Positions 26,792-35,915 are shown, counted from the first letter of the stretch. The stretch: DNA of 64,000 nt from Flavitalea plasmicola (GCF_030546645.1 NZ_JAUOTO010000011.1:1-64000), one strand, 5' to 3'. Made by a program: numbers and translations. Notes: generated by a model not told the origin, from the letters alone.

Positions 26792-28402
26792 CTATGACAG
26801 CTCATTGCCAATGGTGAAGAAGAACCGGCTTCCTTCTCCGGGCGTCGATTCTGCCCAGATCCTGCCGCCATGCATTTCCACGATCTTTTTACAGTGGGCC
26901 AGTCCTATGCCGGAGCCTTCATATTCGCTGCGGGTATGCAGCCGTTGAAAGATAATAAAGATCCTGTCCAGAAATTGGGGGTCGATGCCGATGCCATTAT
27001 CCTGCACGAAGAATTTCCAATGCCCGTTCTCTCTTACTGATCCGATATCGATGGTGGGGACCTCGTTTGATTTGCGAAATTTAATGGAGTTGCTGATAAG
27101 ATTCTGGAACAGCAGCTTCAGCTCGGTGGGATATGCCTGCAGGACGGGAAGGGAGCTGGCATGGACGGTGGCGCCCGTATCCGCAATGATCTTGTCGAGG
27201 TCGGCCATTACTTCCTTCACCAGCAGATTGCAATCCACCTGTCTGGATTCTTTTTCGCGACCGATGCGCGAATAATCGAGCAGGTCCTTGATGAGCACTT
27301 TCATTCTTTCGGAAGCCTGCAGCAGATAATCCAGGAACTTATCTGCGTTCTCATCCAGCTGGCCTTTATATTGTTGCTGTAGCAGCTCGACAAAGCCGGA
27401 AATGGTCCGGAGGGGTTCCTGCAAATCATGGGATGCCACATAAGCGAACTGCTCCAGTTCTTTGTTCTTGCTTTCGATCTGGGCAGTCCGTTGCCGCACC
27501 TTTTTTTCCAGCGAATTATTGACCTCTTTATTTTCTTTTCCCAGTCTTTCCAGCTCTTCGGCCATCATGTTGAAGTCATTGGCGAGGATACCGATCTCAT
27601 CGCGGGAGAAAGCTTTCGCTTTCACGCTGAAATCTCCTTTTGCCACTGCCCTGGATGACACGAGGATCTCTTTCAGTCCTTTCCGGATGCCGCGGCTCAC
27701 TGACCAGGCGAGGAGCAGGCCGGTGCATTCCACGCTCAGCGCTATGAAGAATAGGACGTGCAGCACGGTGTTTTCCAGCCAGCGGGACCCTTCGCCCAAT
27801 GCGTAGGAGAATTCATCTTCGAAAGGGGTGAGCTCGGCATTCAGCGGATCTATCCTGTTTACCAGATCGGTTATACGTTCCTGGGAAGGATTGCTTTTAC
27901 TGATCTCTTCATGTAATTCCTCGCCGATGGTGGTAAATCCGGCTACTACCCGGTCTGCATTGGCCCAGGCGGTGATGGCTTTATTGATATAATAGTCGCC
28001 GTGGAATCTTCTGAGCAGCCTGATCATACCATCGATATCGTCGGGATGGTTGCGGCCTTCGATGAAGCCCTGCCGGGCAATGGCCATATCGGGATGAGGC
28101 TTGCTCAGCTCGAGGCGGGTCTTATGGTCACCCAGGTTGACCCTCATGAATTCCTGGAAGCGGGCATAGTCGGCTTCATCATGGGTATGGGCATATTTCA
28201 GCAGTTGGTACATCGCGTCTTTCTGGGCTTTGGACCATAGTCCTTCACCTCCGACATAAGCTCTGACGGAAGACAATGTATTGATGGAAAAGATCAGTAC
28301 GAACAGCTCGAACGCGATCAATAGTGCCATCGTACCCACCGTGAAATACAATTTCTTTGCAATGGATACATTTCTGTACCATTTAAAGAGGCCTATTTTC
28401 AT
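26792..28402 (-). CDS. membrane sensor histidine kinase with HAMP, orphan
   Basis: 536 residues from the ATG at 28402 (ATG at 28429 also possible). Domains: TM1 at about 19-41, an extracytoplasmic helical sensor region of about 160 residues, TM2 at about 205-227, HAMP near 228-280 ending in a coiled coil, HisKA with His325 in VASHDLQEP, and HATPase with NLISNSIKF, DNGIGID and GSGIGLA. The SHDLQEPLR version of the H box is the phytochrome-like HisKA subgroup. No response regulator is adjacent. Upstream of its start lies the 17-bp minisatellite. Confidence 0.93.
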   Translation of the reverse strand: MKIGLFKWYRNVSIAKKLYFTVGTMALLIAFELFVLIFSINTLSSVRAYVGGEGLWSKAQKDAMYQLLKYAHTHDEADYARFQEFMRVNLGDHKTRLELSKPHPDMAIARQGFIEGRNHPDDIDGMIRLLRRFHGDYYINKAITAWANADRVVAGFTTIGEELHEEISKSNPSQERITDLVNRIDPLNAELTPFEDEFSYALGEGSRWLENTVLHVLFFIALSVECTGLLLAWSVSRGIRKGLKEILVSSRAVAKGDFSVKAKAFSRDEIGILANDFNMMAEELERLGKENKEVNNSLEKKVRQRTAQIESKNKELEQFAYVASHDLQEPLRTISGFVELLQQQYKGQLDENADKFLDYLLQASERMKVLIKDLLDYSRIGREKESRQVDCNLLVKEVMADLDKIIADTGATVHASSLPVLQAYPTELKLLFQNLISNSIKFRKSNEVPTIDIGSVRENGHWKFFVQDNGIGIDPQFLDRIFIIFQRLHTRSEYEGSGIGLAHCKKIVEMHGGRIWAESTPGEGSRFFFTIGNELS

Positions 28403-28573
28403 TTTCAAGGTTTTGGACGACAGTCGCATGTAAGGGGGGTACAATTTAGGGGAATTGCTGAAACTTGACAAAAATGTCCGGAGACGTGCTGTCTGAAAAT
28501 ATATTCCGTCTTCCGGAAGGATCATGGGGGGAAAGTTTCCCGAAATGAGATGGAGCTCCGATCAAAAGGGGAG

Positions 28574-28728
28574 CTGGACAAAATTGGTGCCTGGTTAATA
28601 CATGGGTCCTGGTTAAAATGGAGGTCTGGTCGGAATAGGGGGCTGATTAAAATGGGAACCTGGTCAAAAAAGGGGGCTGATTAAATAGGGAACCTGGTCA
28701 AAAAAGGAGGCCTGGTCAAAAAATGATC
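28574..28728. repeat. degenerate 17-bp tandem repeat, nine units
   Basis: Units begin with CTG at 28574, 28591, 28609, 28626, 28643, 28660, 28677, 28694 and 28712; seven units are 17 bases and two are 18. The consensus is CTGGTCAAAAAAGGGGG, with two alternating types, CTGGTCAAAAAAGGGGG and CTGATTAAAATGGGAAC, which suggests a 34-base higher-order unit in the right half. A partial unit may precede at about 28557. The period is not a multiple of three and the array is not coding. Confidence 0.88.
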
Positions 28729-28752
28729 CGGCGCCTTTCGGCAACCGGATCC
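28724..28752 (-). terminator. terminator after the small membrane protein gene
   Basis: On the minus strand GATCCGG...CCGGATC with an inner GCC-GAAA-GGC, one bulged base, followed by ATTTTTTG. Its T run is the first repeat unit of the minisatellite. Confidence 0.7.
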
Positions 28753-28778
28753 GTCCTTAATGTTCTTATGTTGGCAGG

Positions 28779-28970
28779 CTATTTTGCTTTTGCGATGGAT
28801 GTCTTCTTGCTGCCGACTGTCAATGCATATATACAGAATACGATGGACAGGTAGCTGGCGATGGTCAGCACAGCGGAAGTGTTAAAGTCGAACTGGTAGA
28901 AGAGGTTCATACTGGTAATACCGGAAACCACTACGGAAATTAGCAGGAGGATAGATATAAACGTGCGCAT
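28779..28970 (-). CDS. small two-TM membrane protein, unknown
   Basis: 63 residues: helix 1 at about 2-25 (RTFISILLLISVVVSGITSM), a short polar link YQFDFNTS, helix 2 at about 32-53 (AVLTIASYLSIVFCIYALTV) and a basic tail KKTSIAKAK. The clean two-helix hairpin, good start and a terminator directly downstream support a real gene. No family recognised. Confidence 0.65.
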   Translation of the reverse strand: MRTFISILLLISVVVSGITSMNLFYQFDFNTSAVLTIASYLSIVFCIYALTVGSKKTSIAKAK

Positions 28971-29062
28971 AACTTTATTTTTTAAGGTTGTTTAAAATTT
29001 GTTGCTTTATATATCAGAAGGCTACGGGCCTGAGAAGTTTATTAAAGAAATGCTAAAGCGTT

Positions 29063-30049
29063 ATGCGACCGAAGATCCTTATTACCAGGCCTATTTTCCC
29101 GGATGTTATCAGTTTTGCGCGCGAATATTTCGATGTGGAGGTAAATGAAGGTGCCCGTTATACGGCTGACGGACTGAAGGCCGCCCTGAAGGATAAGGAT
29201 GGGGTTATGCTGGCAGGTGGCGAGAAGATCAATGCAGACACGCTGGAAGGCAATACGCGGCTGAAGGCCATTTGTGTTTCGGCTGCAGGTTTTAACAATT
29301 TAGATATTGGGGCGATCACCCGTGCCGGCGTCATTGCCACCAATTCGCCGGGACCTGCAGACGAGACGGTGGCGGACTATACATGGGGCCTGATGATCGC
29401 GACGGCCCGCCGCCTGGCGGAAGGGGATCGCTGGATCCGCGGGGGCAACTGGAAAGGCTCTGCCGGCAGCAGCTTCTTTGGCACTAACCTTTGCGACAAA
29501 ACGCTTGGCATCATCGGGATGGGCAGGATTGGGCAGGCTATCGCCAGGAGAGCAATCGGCTTCCGGATGAAGGTGCTGTATTATAACAGGCGTCCTTTGG
29601 ATCCCACGATAGAGGAGGAGTGTCAGGCGGCCTATGCGACAAAAGAAGCGCTGCTCGCCCAATCGGACTTTGTCGTGCTGGCGCTGCCACTGAACTCCGG
29701 CAATTACCATATCATCGGAGAGAAGGAGCTGCAACTGATGCGGAGTACGGCCATGCTTTTTAATATAGCGAGGGGCGGGCTGATCGATGAGCCTGCCTTG
29801 GCGAAAGCGCTGCTTGAACGAAAGATCGCTGCCGCCGGCCTGGATGTATTCGAAGGGGAGCCCGCTGTGGATCCGGCATTGCTGGGATTGCCGAATATCG
29901 TGATGACGCCGCATATTGCGGGCGGTACCTGGGAGGCGCAGCATGGGTTGGCTCAGCTGGCAGCAGAAAATCTTGTGGCGGCGTTGGGGCTGGGCCCCCA
30001 CGCCGGCAATCCGCCCTCGATCATTAATCCGGAAGTGCTCCGGCGATAA
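29063..30049 (+). CDS. NAD(P)-dependent 2-hydroxyacid dehydrogenase (glyoxylate/hydroxypyruvate reductase type)
   Basis: 328 residues. Rossmann loop GIIGMGRIGQAIARRA near 152-167, the active-site Arg in FNIARGGLIDE and His in MTPHIAGGT, as in D-glycerate dehydrogenase/GhrB-like enzymes. It reduces glyoxylate or hydroxypyruvate, or oxidises a D-2-hydroxyacid; the exact substrate is not determined by sequence. First gene of a tight plus-strand run: the P460 gene follows after 15 bases. Confidence 0.9.
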   Translation: MRPKILITRPIFPDVISFAREYFDVEVNEGARYTADGLKAALKDKDGVMLAGGEKINADTLEGNTRLKAICVSAAGFNNLDIGAITRAGVIATNSPGPADETVADYTWGLMIATARRLAEGDRWIRGGNWKGSAGSSFFGTNLCDKTLGIIGMGRIGQAIARRAIGFRMKVLYYNRRPLDPTIEEECQAAYATKEALLAQSDFVVLALPLNSGNYHIIGEKELQLMRSTAMLFNIARGGLIDEPALAKALLERKIAAAGLDVFEGEPAVDPALLGLPNIVMTPHIAGGTWEAQHGLAQLAAENLVAALGLGPHAGNPPSIINPEVLRR

Positions 30050-30064
30050 ACCTAAAATGTTGGT

Positions 30065-31357
30065 ATGGCTAAGCAATTCTTAAAAAGGAAGGTCACGCAA
30101 GCAGTCATCGTCCTGGTGGCCTGCTTCATGCTGATCCAGTTGATACGTCCGTCGTTGGACAATCCGCCTGTGACGGGCGACCTGCAGGCTCCCCCCGAAG
30201 TGAAGTCGATCCTGCAACGGGCCTGCTATGACTGTCACTCCAATGAAACGAAGCTGGCCTGGTTTGATAAGCCGGCGCCCGCGTATTGGTTAGTGGCGGC
30301 CCATGTAAAGGAGGGGAGGTACCTGTTGAATTTCTCTCACTGGGACAGCCTGACCATCGATCAGCAAAAAGGAAAGCTTTTCGAGTCCCTGAACCAGATC
30401 GTCTTTAAAGAGATGGCGCCCCGTCAGTATACTACTTTTCACAAGGACGCCCGGGTATCCGAAGAAGAGGTGAAAGTGCTGAGAAAATATCTTGCATCCC
30501 TGGCTACGCCGAAGTTAGCAGACAGCGCCATGATCCGGTCGGCCGGCGACCAGTATGCAAAATGGACCGCGTCAGCCGGCCGGCCTTCGGATGTGCCGCC
30601 GGAGCTTAATGGCATTGCCTATTTGCCCGATTACAGGGATTGGCAGCCCATCAGCAGTACAGAAAGGTGGGACAATGGCACGCTGCGGGTGATCACGGGT
30701 AACCCTACTGCCGTCAAGGCCATCCGGGAGGGTCATACGGATCCCTGGCCTGACGGGACTGCCTTTGCCAAGATCGCCTGGAAAGGGTTGCTCAGGCCCA
30801 CCGGTGAGATCATGCCGGGAGAGTTCTTACAGGTGGAGTTCATGATCAAGGATAAAAGTAAATATGCCGGTACTGACGGCTGGGGCTGGGGAAGATGGAA
30901 GGGCATGCAGTTAAAGCCTTATGGTAAGGATGCATCATTTGCAACTGAATGTACCCATTGTCATCAGCCTATGCATGATCACGACTTTGTATTTACGTCG
31001 CCGGTGTACTGGAAAGGACGGGCTGGTGCAGGGGCGGATACCACGGCTTTCGATCCGTTGGAGTGGAAGGTCATCACGTCGATGGTGGATAAATCGAAAA
31101 GGACGATGGTCATTTTATATGGTAATGATGCAGCGGTGAATGCGGCGCGAAAAGGACAGGCCGAGGTGTATCCGGCTGGTTCGGAACTGGCGCTCGTGAC
31201 CTGGGCGCAGAAAGAGGACGAGCATTGGTATGGGGCGAATGTGCCGGATTCTATCGTTTCAATAGAAAGATTCAGGACTGGAGAGGCGCCGGGTGCAAAG
31301 CTTACCCAGGAGAGAATAACGTATCTTACGGGGCTAAAGGCATCGGTAACTCCCTGA
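30065..31357 (+). CDS. haem-binding domain plus cytochrome P460 fusion, membrane-anchored
   Basis: 430 residues. An N-terminal hydrophobic segment (about 11-30, VIVLVACFMLIQL) anchors or exports it. The first haem site is CYDCH at 54-58, in the Haem_bd domain common in Bacteroidota; the second is CTHCH at 296-300 in a C-terminal cytochrome P460 domain (about 160-425). P460 proteins bind a modified c-type haem cross-linked to Lys and oxidise hydroxylamine or detoxify NO; a Lys for the cross-link cannot be chosen with certainty. Located between a dehydrogenase and a LysR gene, 3 bases before the latter. Confidence 0.87.
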   Translation: MAKQFLKRKVTQAVIVLVACFMLIQLIRPSLDNPPVTGDLQAPPEVKSILQRACYDCHSNETKLAWFDKPAPAYWLVAAHVKEGRYLLNFSHWDSLTIDQQKGKLFESLNQIVFKEMAPRQYTTFHKDARVSEEEVKVLRKYLASLATPKLADSAMIRSAGDQYAKWTASAGRPSDVPPELNGIAYLPDYRDWQPISSTERWDNGTLRVITGNPTAVKAIREGHTDPWPDGTAFAKIAWKGLLRPTGEIMPGEFLQVEFMIKDKSKYAGTDGWGWGRWKGMQLKPYGKDASFATECTHCHQPMHDHDFVFTSPVYWKGRAGAGADTTAFDPLEWKVITSMVDKSKRTMVILYGNDAAVNAARKGQAEVYPAGSELALVTWAQKEDEHWYGANVPDSIVSIERFRTGEAPGAKLTQERITYLTGLKASVTP

Positions 31358-31360
31358 TCT

Positions 31361-32278
31361 ATGACATTTGATTTTCGATTGCAGGTGTTTCATACAGTAG
31401 CCAGCCGGCTTAATTTCACCAAAGCGGCCAAAGAGCTGTTCATTACCCAACCTGCCGTGACCCGGCATATCCATGAACTGGAGCAACATTTTAAAGTAAA
31501 GCTTTTCGAGCGTAATGGGACGCGTATCCGACTGGCGCCGGCCGGTAAACTCCTTTTACAGCATACGGAAGACCTCTTTGCGCTCTACAGAAAAATGGAA
31601 TTCGACATGAGCAGCCTGAACCAGGAGCAGAATGGGAGGCTGAACCTGGGAGGCAGCATGACTGCTGCGCCGTACGTCATTCCGCCCATCCTTTCGGAAT
31701 TTCACAAGCGTTATGAAAAGGTGAAGGTGAGCCTTATCACCGGCAATACACAGCAGATGGAGGATGCGCTGGAGCGGAAGGAGATCGATCTGGCGGTGGT
31801 AGAAGGCCATTCGCGGAATGCTTCTATCCGGTACACTGAATTCATGAAGGACAGGATCGTACTGGTAAGCAATCCGTCTCACCCGCTGGCAAAGCGGCAG
31901 GGCATACGGCCCGAGGAACTTCTCCGGATCCCACTATTGCTGCGCGAACCCGGATCGGGGACGTTGGAGGTACTGGCCCATGCATTAAAAGGAGTGGGCA
32001 TCAAACTGTCGCAGCTGCAAAAGGAAATGCAGCTGGACAGCACAGAAGTGATCAAATCATACCTGCTGCGGGCTCCCTGTATGGCTTTTCTTTCAGTGCA
32101 TGCGGTCCTGAAAGAGCTCCAGAACAAAGAATGCAGCATCGTGGAGGTAAAGGGGCTCAACATTGAAAGGAATTTTTATTTTGCCCGGCTACAGGGAGAG
32201 GCGCAAGCGCTGCCGGAGCTGTTCATGCGATTTGCCATGCATTATAATAAGCGAACCCCTGATAACATCCTGTTATAG
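31361..32278 (+). CDS. LysR family transcriptional regulator
   Basis: 305 residues. Winged HTH at about 1-60 (FHTVASRLNFTKAAKELFITQPAVTRHIHELEQ split over that span), effector domain 90-295. LysR genes next to yeiH-type exporters often control sulfur metabolism (CysL/YeiE-like), which is the likely link here. It starts 3 bases after the P460 gene and is read in the same direction as its probable target, an unusual order since LysR genes are mostly divergent from their targets. Its operator may therefore be upstream of the whole operon or in the 62 bases before the exporter gene. Confidence 0.93.
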   Translation: MTFDFRLQVFHTVASRLNFTKAAKELFITQPAVTRHIHELEQHFKVKLFERNGTRIRLAPAGKLLLQHTEDLFALYRKMEFDMSSLNQEQNGRLNLGGSMTAAPYVIPPILSEFHKRYEKVKVSLITGNTQQMEDALERKEIDLAVVEGHSRNASIRYTEFMKDRIVLVSNPSHPLAKRQGIRPEELLRIPLLLREPGSGTLEVLAHALKGVGIKLSQLQKEMQLDSTEVIKSYLLRAPCMAFLSVHAVLKELQNKECSIVEVKGLNIERNFYFARLQGEAQALPELFMRFAMHYNKRTPDNILL

Positions 32279-32340
32279 GGCATTACCAATAGCAATTTCT
32301 TCCCGGGGTACCAATGTTGGAACTTTGTGCCATAGAAATT

Positions 32341-33294
32341 ATGACTATGAGCACGATTAAAATCTTCGATACGCGTATCTCGTTACGGGAGCTGGTCTTC
32401 ACCCTCACCGGGCTTTTTTGTGTTAGTCCGTGGGTATCGCCGCCAGCGGCGTTGACGTTGGGTTTATTTATCGCCTTATTCGTGGGCCACCCTTTTTTGC
32501 ATATAAACCACCGGGCGGTGCACATGTTGCTGCAATGTTCAGTGATAGGGCTGGGATTTGGCATGGATGCGGGCAGTGCGCTGAAAGCGGGCAGAGATGG
32601 GATACTCTTTGCTATGGCGTCCATCGCAGGTACGCTGACGATAGGATGGCTGCTTGGTAAGATATTAAAGATCGATAAGAAAACGTCTTTACTGATCTCC
32701 GGCGGGACGGCTATTTGCGGAGGGAGCGCTATTGCCGCCCTGTCGCCTGTGATCGGGGCGGAAGAGCGACAGGTGTCTGTGGCTATGGGCACTGTATTTA
32801 TTCTTAATAGCGCAGCGTTATTTCTATTTCCCGTTGCCGGCAGGTGGCTGCATCTGAGCCAGGCGCAATTCGGACTGTGGGCTGCCATCGCCATTCACGA
32901 TACGAGCTCGGTGGTTGGCGCTGCCGGCAGGTATGGTCCGGAAGCGCTGCAGATCGCCACGACGGTGAAGCTGGCGAGGGCATTGTGGATCATTCCGGTA
33001 TCGTTGATGGCGGCTCTTTTTTTCCGCGGCGGCAGTTCCAGGATACGGGTGCCGTGGTTCATCGGTGTATTTGTCCTGGCTGTGCTGCTGCATACCTGGA
33101 TGCCCATGCCTTTCTTTAGCCATGTTGTCGTAGGAGCATCGCATGCGGGGATGACGCTTACGCTATTCCTGATAGGGTGCGGATTGTCGAGGCAGGTGCT
33201 TCTGAATACAGGTGTGAAGCCGCTGGTGCAGGGCATCGTTGTATGGTTGTTGATCGCGGGGGCAGCTTTGTGGGCAGTGATCGCGCTGGCCTAA
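32341..33294 (+). CDS. YeiH family putative sulfate/sulfite exporter (UPF0324)
   Basis: 317 residues from the ATG at 32341; 32314 and 32347 are other candidates. Ten or so hydrophobic segments, with the family hallmark SGGTAICGGSAIAALSPVIGA (split: GGTAICGGSAIAA near 130-142) and the pattern FWAAIAIHDTSSVVGAAG-like AIAIHDTSSVVGAAG near 188-202. YeiH proteins are proposed to export sulfate or sulfite but direct evidence is thin. The gene is last of the tight cluster after a LysR gene; regulation by that LysR is inferred. Confidence 0.87.
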   Translation: MTMSTIKIFDTRISLRELVFTLTGLFCVSPWVSPPAALTLGLFIALFVGHPFLHINHRAVHMLLQCSVIGLGFGMDAGSALKAGRDGILFAMASIAGTLTIGWLLGKILKIDKKTSLLISGGTAICGGSAIAALSPVIGAEERQVSVAMGTVFILNSAALFLFPVAGRWLHLSQAQFGLWAAIAIHDTSSVVGAAGRYGPEALQIATTVKLARALWIIPVSLMAALFFRGGSSRIRVPWFIGVFVLAVLLHTWMPMPFFSHVVVGASHAGMTLTLFLIGCGLSRQVLLNTGVKPLVQGIVVWLLIAGAALWAVIALA

Positions 33295-33356
33295 AAAGGG
33301 CGCCTATTGACTTTGTCCCTGATCGTGAGTATATTGGAAAGCAAAATCTATTTCCT

Positions 33357-33908
33357 ATGTCTATTAGCGGACCCACGACAAAACCTCTTTCTCCGGAGGA
33401 CAAGGCCGTCCTGCAAAAATTAAAGGAAAAGGCCTGGTTCACTTTGCTGAAACTGTATGTTCCCCTTTTCCTGACGCTGGTGTATGTCTATTACAAAATG
33501 AAACCAGGCGAGGCCTACGGAGGGCGCCGGGCGAAATATTCGATGGCGGAGTTTAAAACGGTATTCCCTTTTTTCGCTACGTTCTTTGGCGCAGTTTTCC
33601 TCTTCTTTGTCATCAAGGATTTCCGGCGGCTGATCCTTCCATTTTTCAAGGAGGCCCGTAATGATACCAAATATTGCCATTCATTTATGTCCAGAAAATA
33701 TCTTGATCCTATCTATAACAAGTGTCTTTTGTTTTACCCGGACAGGGAGGATTATTACATTGAGATATGTCCGGAGGATTTCGACTCCATCGGTAATGGA
33801 GAGGATCTTTACCTGGAGGTAGCTTCGGTGACGGGGGAGGTGCTTTACCTGAAGAGCAGTGACAGGGTTTTTAAAGAGCCGGTGGAGTTTAGTTTTTCGG
33901 ATAGATAG
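33357..33908 (+). CDS. small membrane protein, unknown
   Basis: 183 residues from the ATG at 33357; the frame is open further upstream but overlaps the exporter gene. Two TM helices (about 27-47, FTLLKLYVPLFLTLVYVYYK, and 70-92, FFATFFGAVFLFFVIKDF) with a C-terminal cytosolic domain of about 90 residues rich in Tyr and Asp (YPDREDYYIEICPEDFD). I do not recognise the family. It is 62 bases after the exporter gene and is followed by a bidirectional terminator. Confidence 0.75.
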   Translation: MSISGPTTKPLSPEDKAVLQKLKEKAWFTLLKLYVPLFLTLVYVYYKMKPGEAYGGRRAKYSMAEFKTVFPFFATFFGAVFLFFVIKDFRRLILPFFKEARNDTKYCHSFMSRKYLDPIYNKCLLFYPDREDYYIEICPEDFDSIGNGEDLYLEVASVTGEVLYLKSSDRVFKEPVEFSFSDR

Positions 33909-33925
33909 ATCAATCGGATAGATAA

Positions 33926-33956
33926 AAAAAAGGCCCGCTGAGAAAGCGGGCCTTTC
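33926..33956. terminator. bidirectional terminator between the membrane protein and ahcY
   Basis: GGCCCGCT / AGCGGGCC, 8 perfect pairs and a 5-base loop, with an A run on the left and CTTTCG on the right; on the minus strand the stem is followed by eight T. Serves ahcY, and probably the convergent plus-strand gene as well. Confidence 0.85.
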
Positions 33957-33965
33957 GTATTGTTA

Positions 33966-35291
33966 CTAGTAGCGATAGTGTTCGGGTTTGAAAGGACCGG
34001 CCTTGGGGATACCGAGGTAGGTGGCCTGGGCATCCGTCAGCTCGTCCAGCTCTACGCCGATCTTGGCGAGGTGCAGGCGTGCCACTTTCTCGTCCAGTAC
34101 CTTAGGCAGCACATACACTTTGTTCTCGTATTTGTTGTGATTGGTCCAAAGCTCTATCTGGGCCAGGGTCTGGTTGGAGAAAGAGTTGCTCATCACGAAA
34201 GAGGGGTGACCTGTAGCGCAACCGAGGTTGACCAGGCGGCCTTCTGCCAGGATGATGACATCCTTTCCGTCGATGTTGTACACATCTACCTGGGGCTTGA
34301 TGGTATCTTTAGTATGACCGTAGTTGGTGTTCAACCACGCCATATCGATCTCGATGTCGAAGTGACCGATGTTACAAACGATGGCTTTGTCCTTCATCAG
34401 GCGGAAATGTTTTTCCGTGATCAGGTCGCGGCAACCGGAGGCAGTGACGACGATGTCGGCTTCTTTCACGGCGTCCACCATTTTCTTTACTTCAAATCCG
34501 TCCATAGCGGCCTGCAGTGCGCAGATGGGATCGATCTCCGTGACAATGACGCGGCAACCGGCGCCTTTCAGGCTGGCGGCGGAGCCTTTACCTACGTCGC
34601 CATAGCTGCCCACGACGGCAACTTTACCGGCCATCATGACATCGGTAGCGCGGCGGATAGCGTCCACCAGGGATTCTTTACAGCCGTATTTGTTGTCGAA
34701 CTTGGATTTGGTAACGGAGTCATTCACATTGATGGCGGGAATGGGCAAAGTGCCTTTTTCCATTCTTTCGTACAGGCGGTGTACGCCAGTGGTCGTTTCT
34801 TCGCTGAGTCCTTTTACGTGCTGTACCAGCTCGGGATATTTATCGAATACGATGTTGGTGAGGTCGCCACCGTCGTCCAGGATCATGTTCAGGGGGCGGT
34901 CGGTGCTGCCGAAGAACAGTGTCTGTTCGATGCACCAATCAGCCTCTTCCAGGGACTGGCCTTTCCAGGCAAATACGCCGATGCCGGCGGCTGCGATAGC
35001 GGCGGCAGCCTGGTCCTGTGTAGAGAATATATTGCAGGAGCTCCATTTCACTTCTGCGCCCAGGGCAACCAACGTCTCGATGAGGACGGCTGTCTGGATG
35101 GTCATATGGAGGCAGCCTGCTATGCGGGCGCCTTTCAGCGGCTGCTGTTTGCCATATTCCGCACGGATGGCCATCAGGCCCGGCATTTCGGCTTCAGCAA
35201 GGCGGATCTCTTTACGGCCCCACTCAGCCAGGCTCATATCCTTCACTTTATAAGGGAGCTTCAGATCGATAGCAAGAGTTTTTGTTGACAT
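33966..35291 (-). CDS. ahcY: adenosylhomocysteinase (SAH hydrolase)
   Basis: 441 residues from the ATG at 35291; a longer frame to 35567 is antisense to the neighbouring regulator gene. Splits S-adenosylhomocysteine into adenosine and homocysteine, using bound NAD+. The NAD motif GSYGDVGKG is at 228-236, the C-terminus ends in the family tail KPEHYRY with the Lys/Tyr that close the adjacent subunit's NAD site, and the substrate region [12 protein letters not shown] is at 59-70. Divergent from an Lrp/AsnC regulator, with 123 bases and several GAACAAA-like words between. Confidence 0.97.
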   Translation of the reverse strand: MSTKTLAIDLKLPYKVKDMSLAEWGRKEIRLAEAEMPGLMAIRAEYGKQQPLKGARIAGCLHMTIQTAVLIETLVALGAEVKWSSCNIFSTQDQAAAAIAAAGIGVFAWKGQSLEEADWCIEQTLFFGSTDRPLNMILDDGGDLTNIVFDKYPELVQHVKGLSEETTTGVHRLYERMEKGTLPIPAINVNDSVTKSKFDNKYGCKESLVDAIRRATDVMMAGKVAVVGSYGDVGKGSAASLKGAGCRVIVTEIDPICALQAAMDGFEVKKMVDAVKEADIVVTASGCRDLITEKHFRLMKDKAIVCNIGHFDIEIDMAWLNTNYGHTKDTIKPQVDVYNIDGKDVIILAEGRLVNLGCATGHPSFVMSNSFSNQTLAQIELWTNHNKYENKVYVLPKVLDEKVARLHLAKIGVELDELTDAQATYLGIPKAGPFKPEHYRY

Positions 35292-35414
35292 CGGTATTTG
35301 CTTTTTTAATTTGGACAAAGGTATAATAGTAGAACAAAAATGGAGCTTAGAACGATAAATTTGGAACAAAAGTGTAAAAAGTAGTAATTTTATAGAACAA
35401 ACACGTAGAAGGCT
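35292..35414. promoter_or_regulatory. ahcY / lrp divergent control region with repeated GAACAAA words
   Basis: 123 bases. The plus strand carries GGACAAA at 35313 and GAACAAA-like words at 35332, 35350 (GAACGAT), 35364 and 35395. A candidate promoter for the lrp gene is TTTG (35360-35363), 21 bases, then TAATTTTA (35385-35392). One GAACAAA lies directly after the -33 box and another directly after the -7 box, which fits repression. This is a candidate operator array for the adjacent Lrp regulator. Confidence 0.5.
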
Positions 35415-35915
35415 ATGGAAAAATCCTCCGAAACAGAAAAAACGGCTGTTGCCCCTGTCCCTTTGGATGAAAAGGACAAAGCCATCCTGCGCCTGCTCCA
35501 GGCAGACGCCAAGATAACCGTGCGGGAGATCGCTGCCAAAGTGCATTTGAGCACCACTCCTGTACATGAGCGTATCAAACGGATGGAGGATACGGGTGTC
35601 ATTCTACGCTATGCCACGCTGGTGGATCATTCCAAGGTGAAGAAGGGGTTGATGGCCATCTGCTATGTGTCGTTGAAAGAGCATAACAAGCGGTCCGGCG
35701 CAAAATTTATCAGGACGATCCATGAATTGCCGGAGATCGTGGAGTGTTATATTATTTCCGGGGAATTTGATTTCCTGCTGAAGGTGGCGGTGGACAATAT
35801 GGACGACTACTACGATTTCCATGTCAATAAGCTGGGGCAAGTGGAAAATATCGGGCATGTGCAAAGCACTTTCGTCATGGGTGTTATCAAGCAGACGCAC
35901 CAGCAGATACGTTAG
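35415..35915 (+). CDS. Lrp/AsnC family transcriptional regulator
   Basis: 166 residues with a charged 15-residue N-terminal tail before the HTH (about 17-75, [30 protein letters not shown]), then the RAM ligand-binding alpha-beta domain (about 85-155, [36 protein letters not shown]). Lrp proteins are octameric and bind several spaced sites. Its place opposite ahcY suggests it responds to amino acids of the methionine cycle, but this is only inferred. Confidence 0.92.
   Translation: MEKSSETEKTAVAPVPLDEKDKAILRLLQADAKITVREIAAKVHLSTTPVHERIKRMEDTGVILRYATLVDHSKVKKGLMAICYVSLKEHNKRSGAKFIRTIHELPEIVECYIISGEFDFLLKVAVDNMDDYYDFHVNKLGQVENIGHVQSTFVMGVIKQTHQQIR

Larger units (their letters stand above)
28403..28778. 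other. intergenic region dominated by a 17-bp minisatellite
   Basis: 376 bases with no gene. From about 28559 it is a degenerate tandem array; the remaining left part (28403-28556) contains nothing recognised apart from the presumed promoter of the histidine kinase. Confidence 0.6.

Noticed and set aside
33960-35288. A 442-codon open frame on the plus strand across ahcY
   Set aside because: It is the antisense of a strongly conserved SAH hydrolase; its protein shows no domain and is a by-product of GC-rich codon use.
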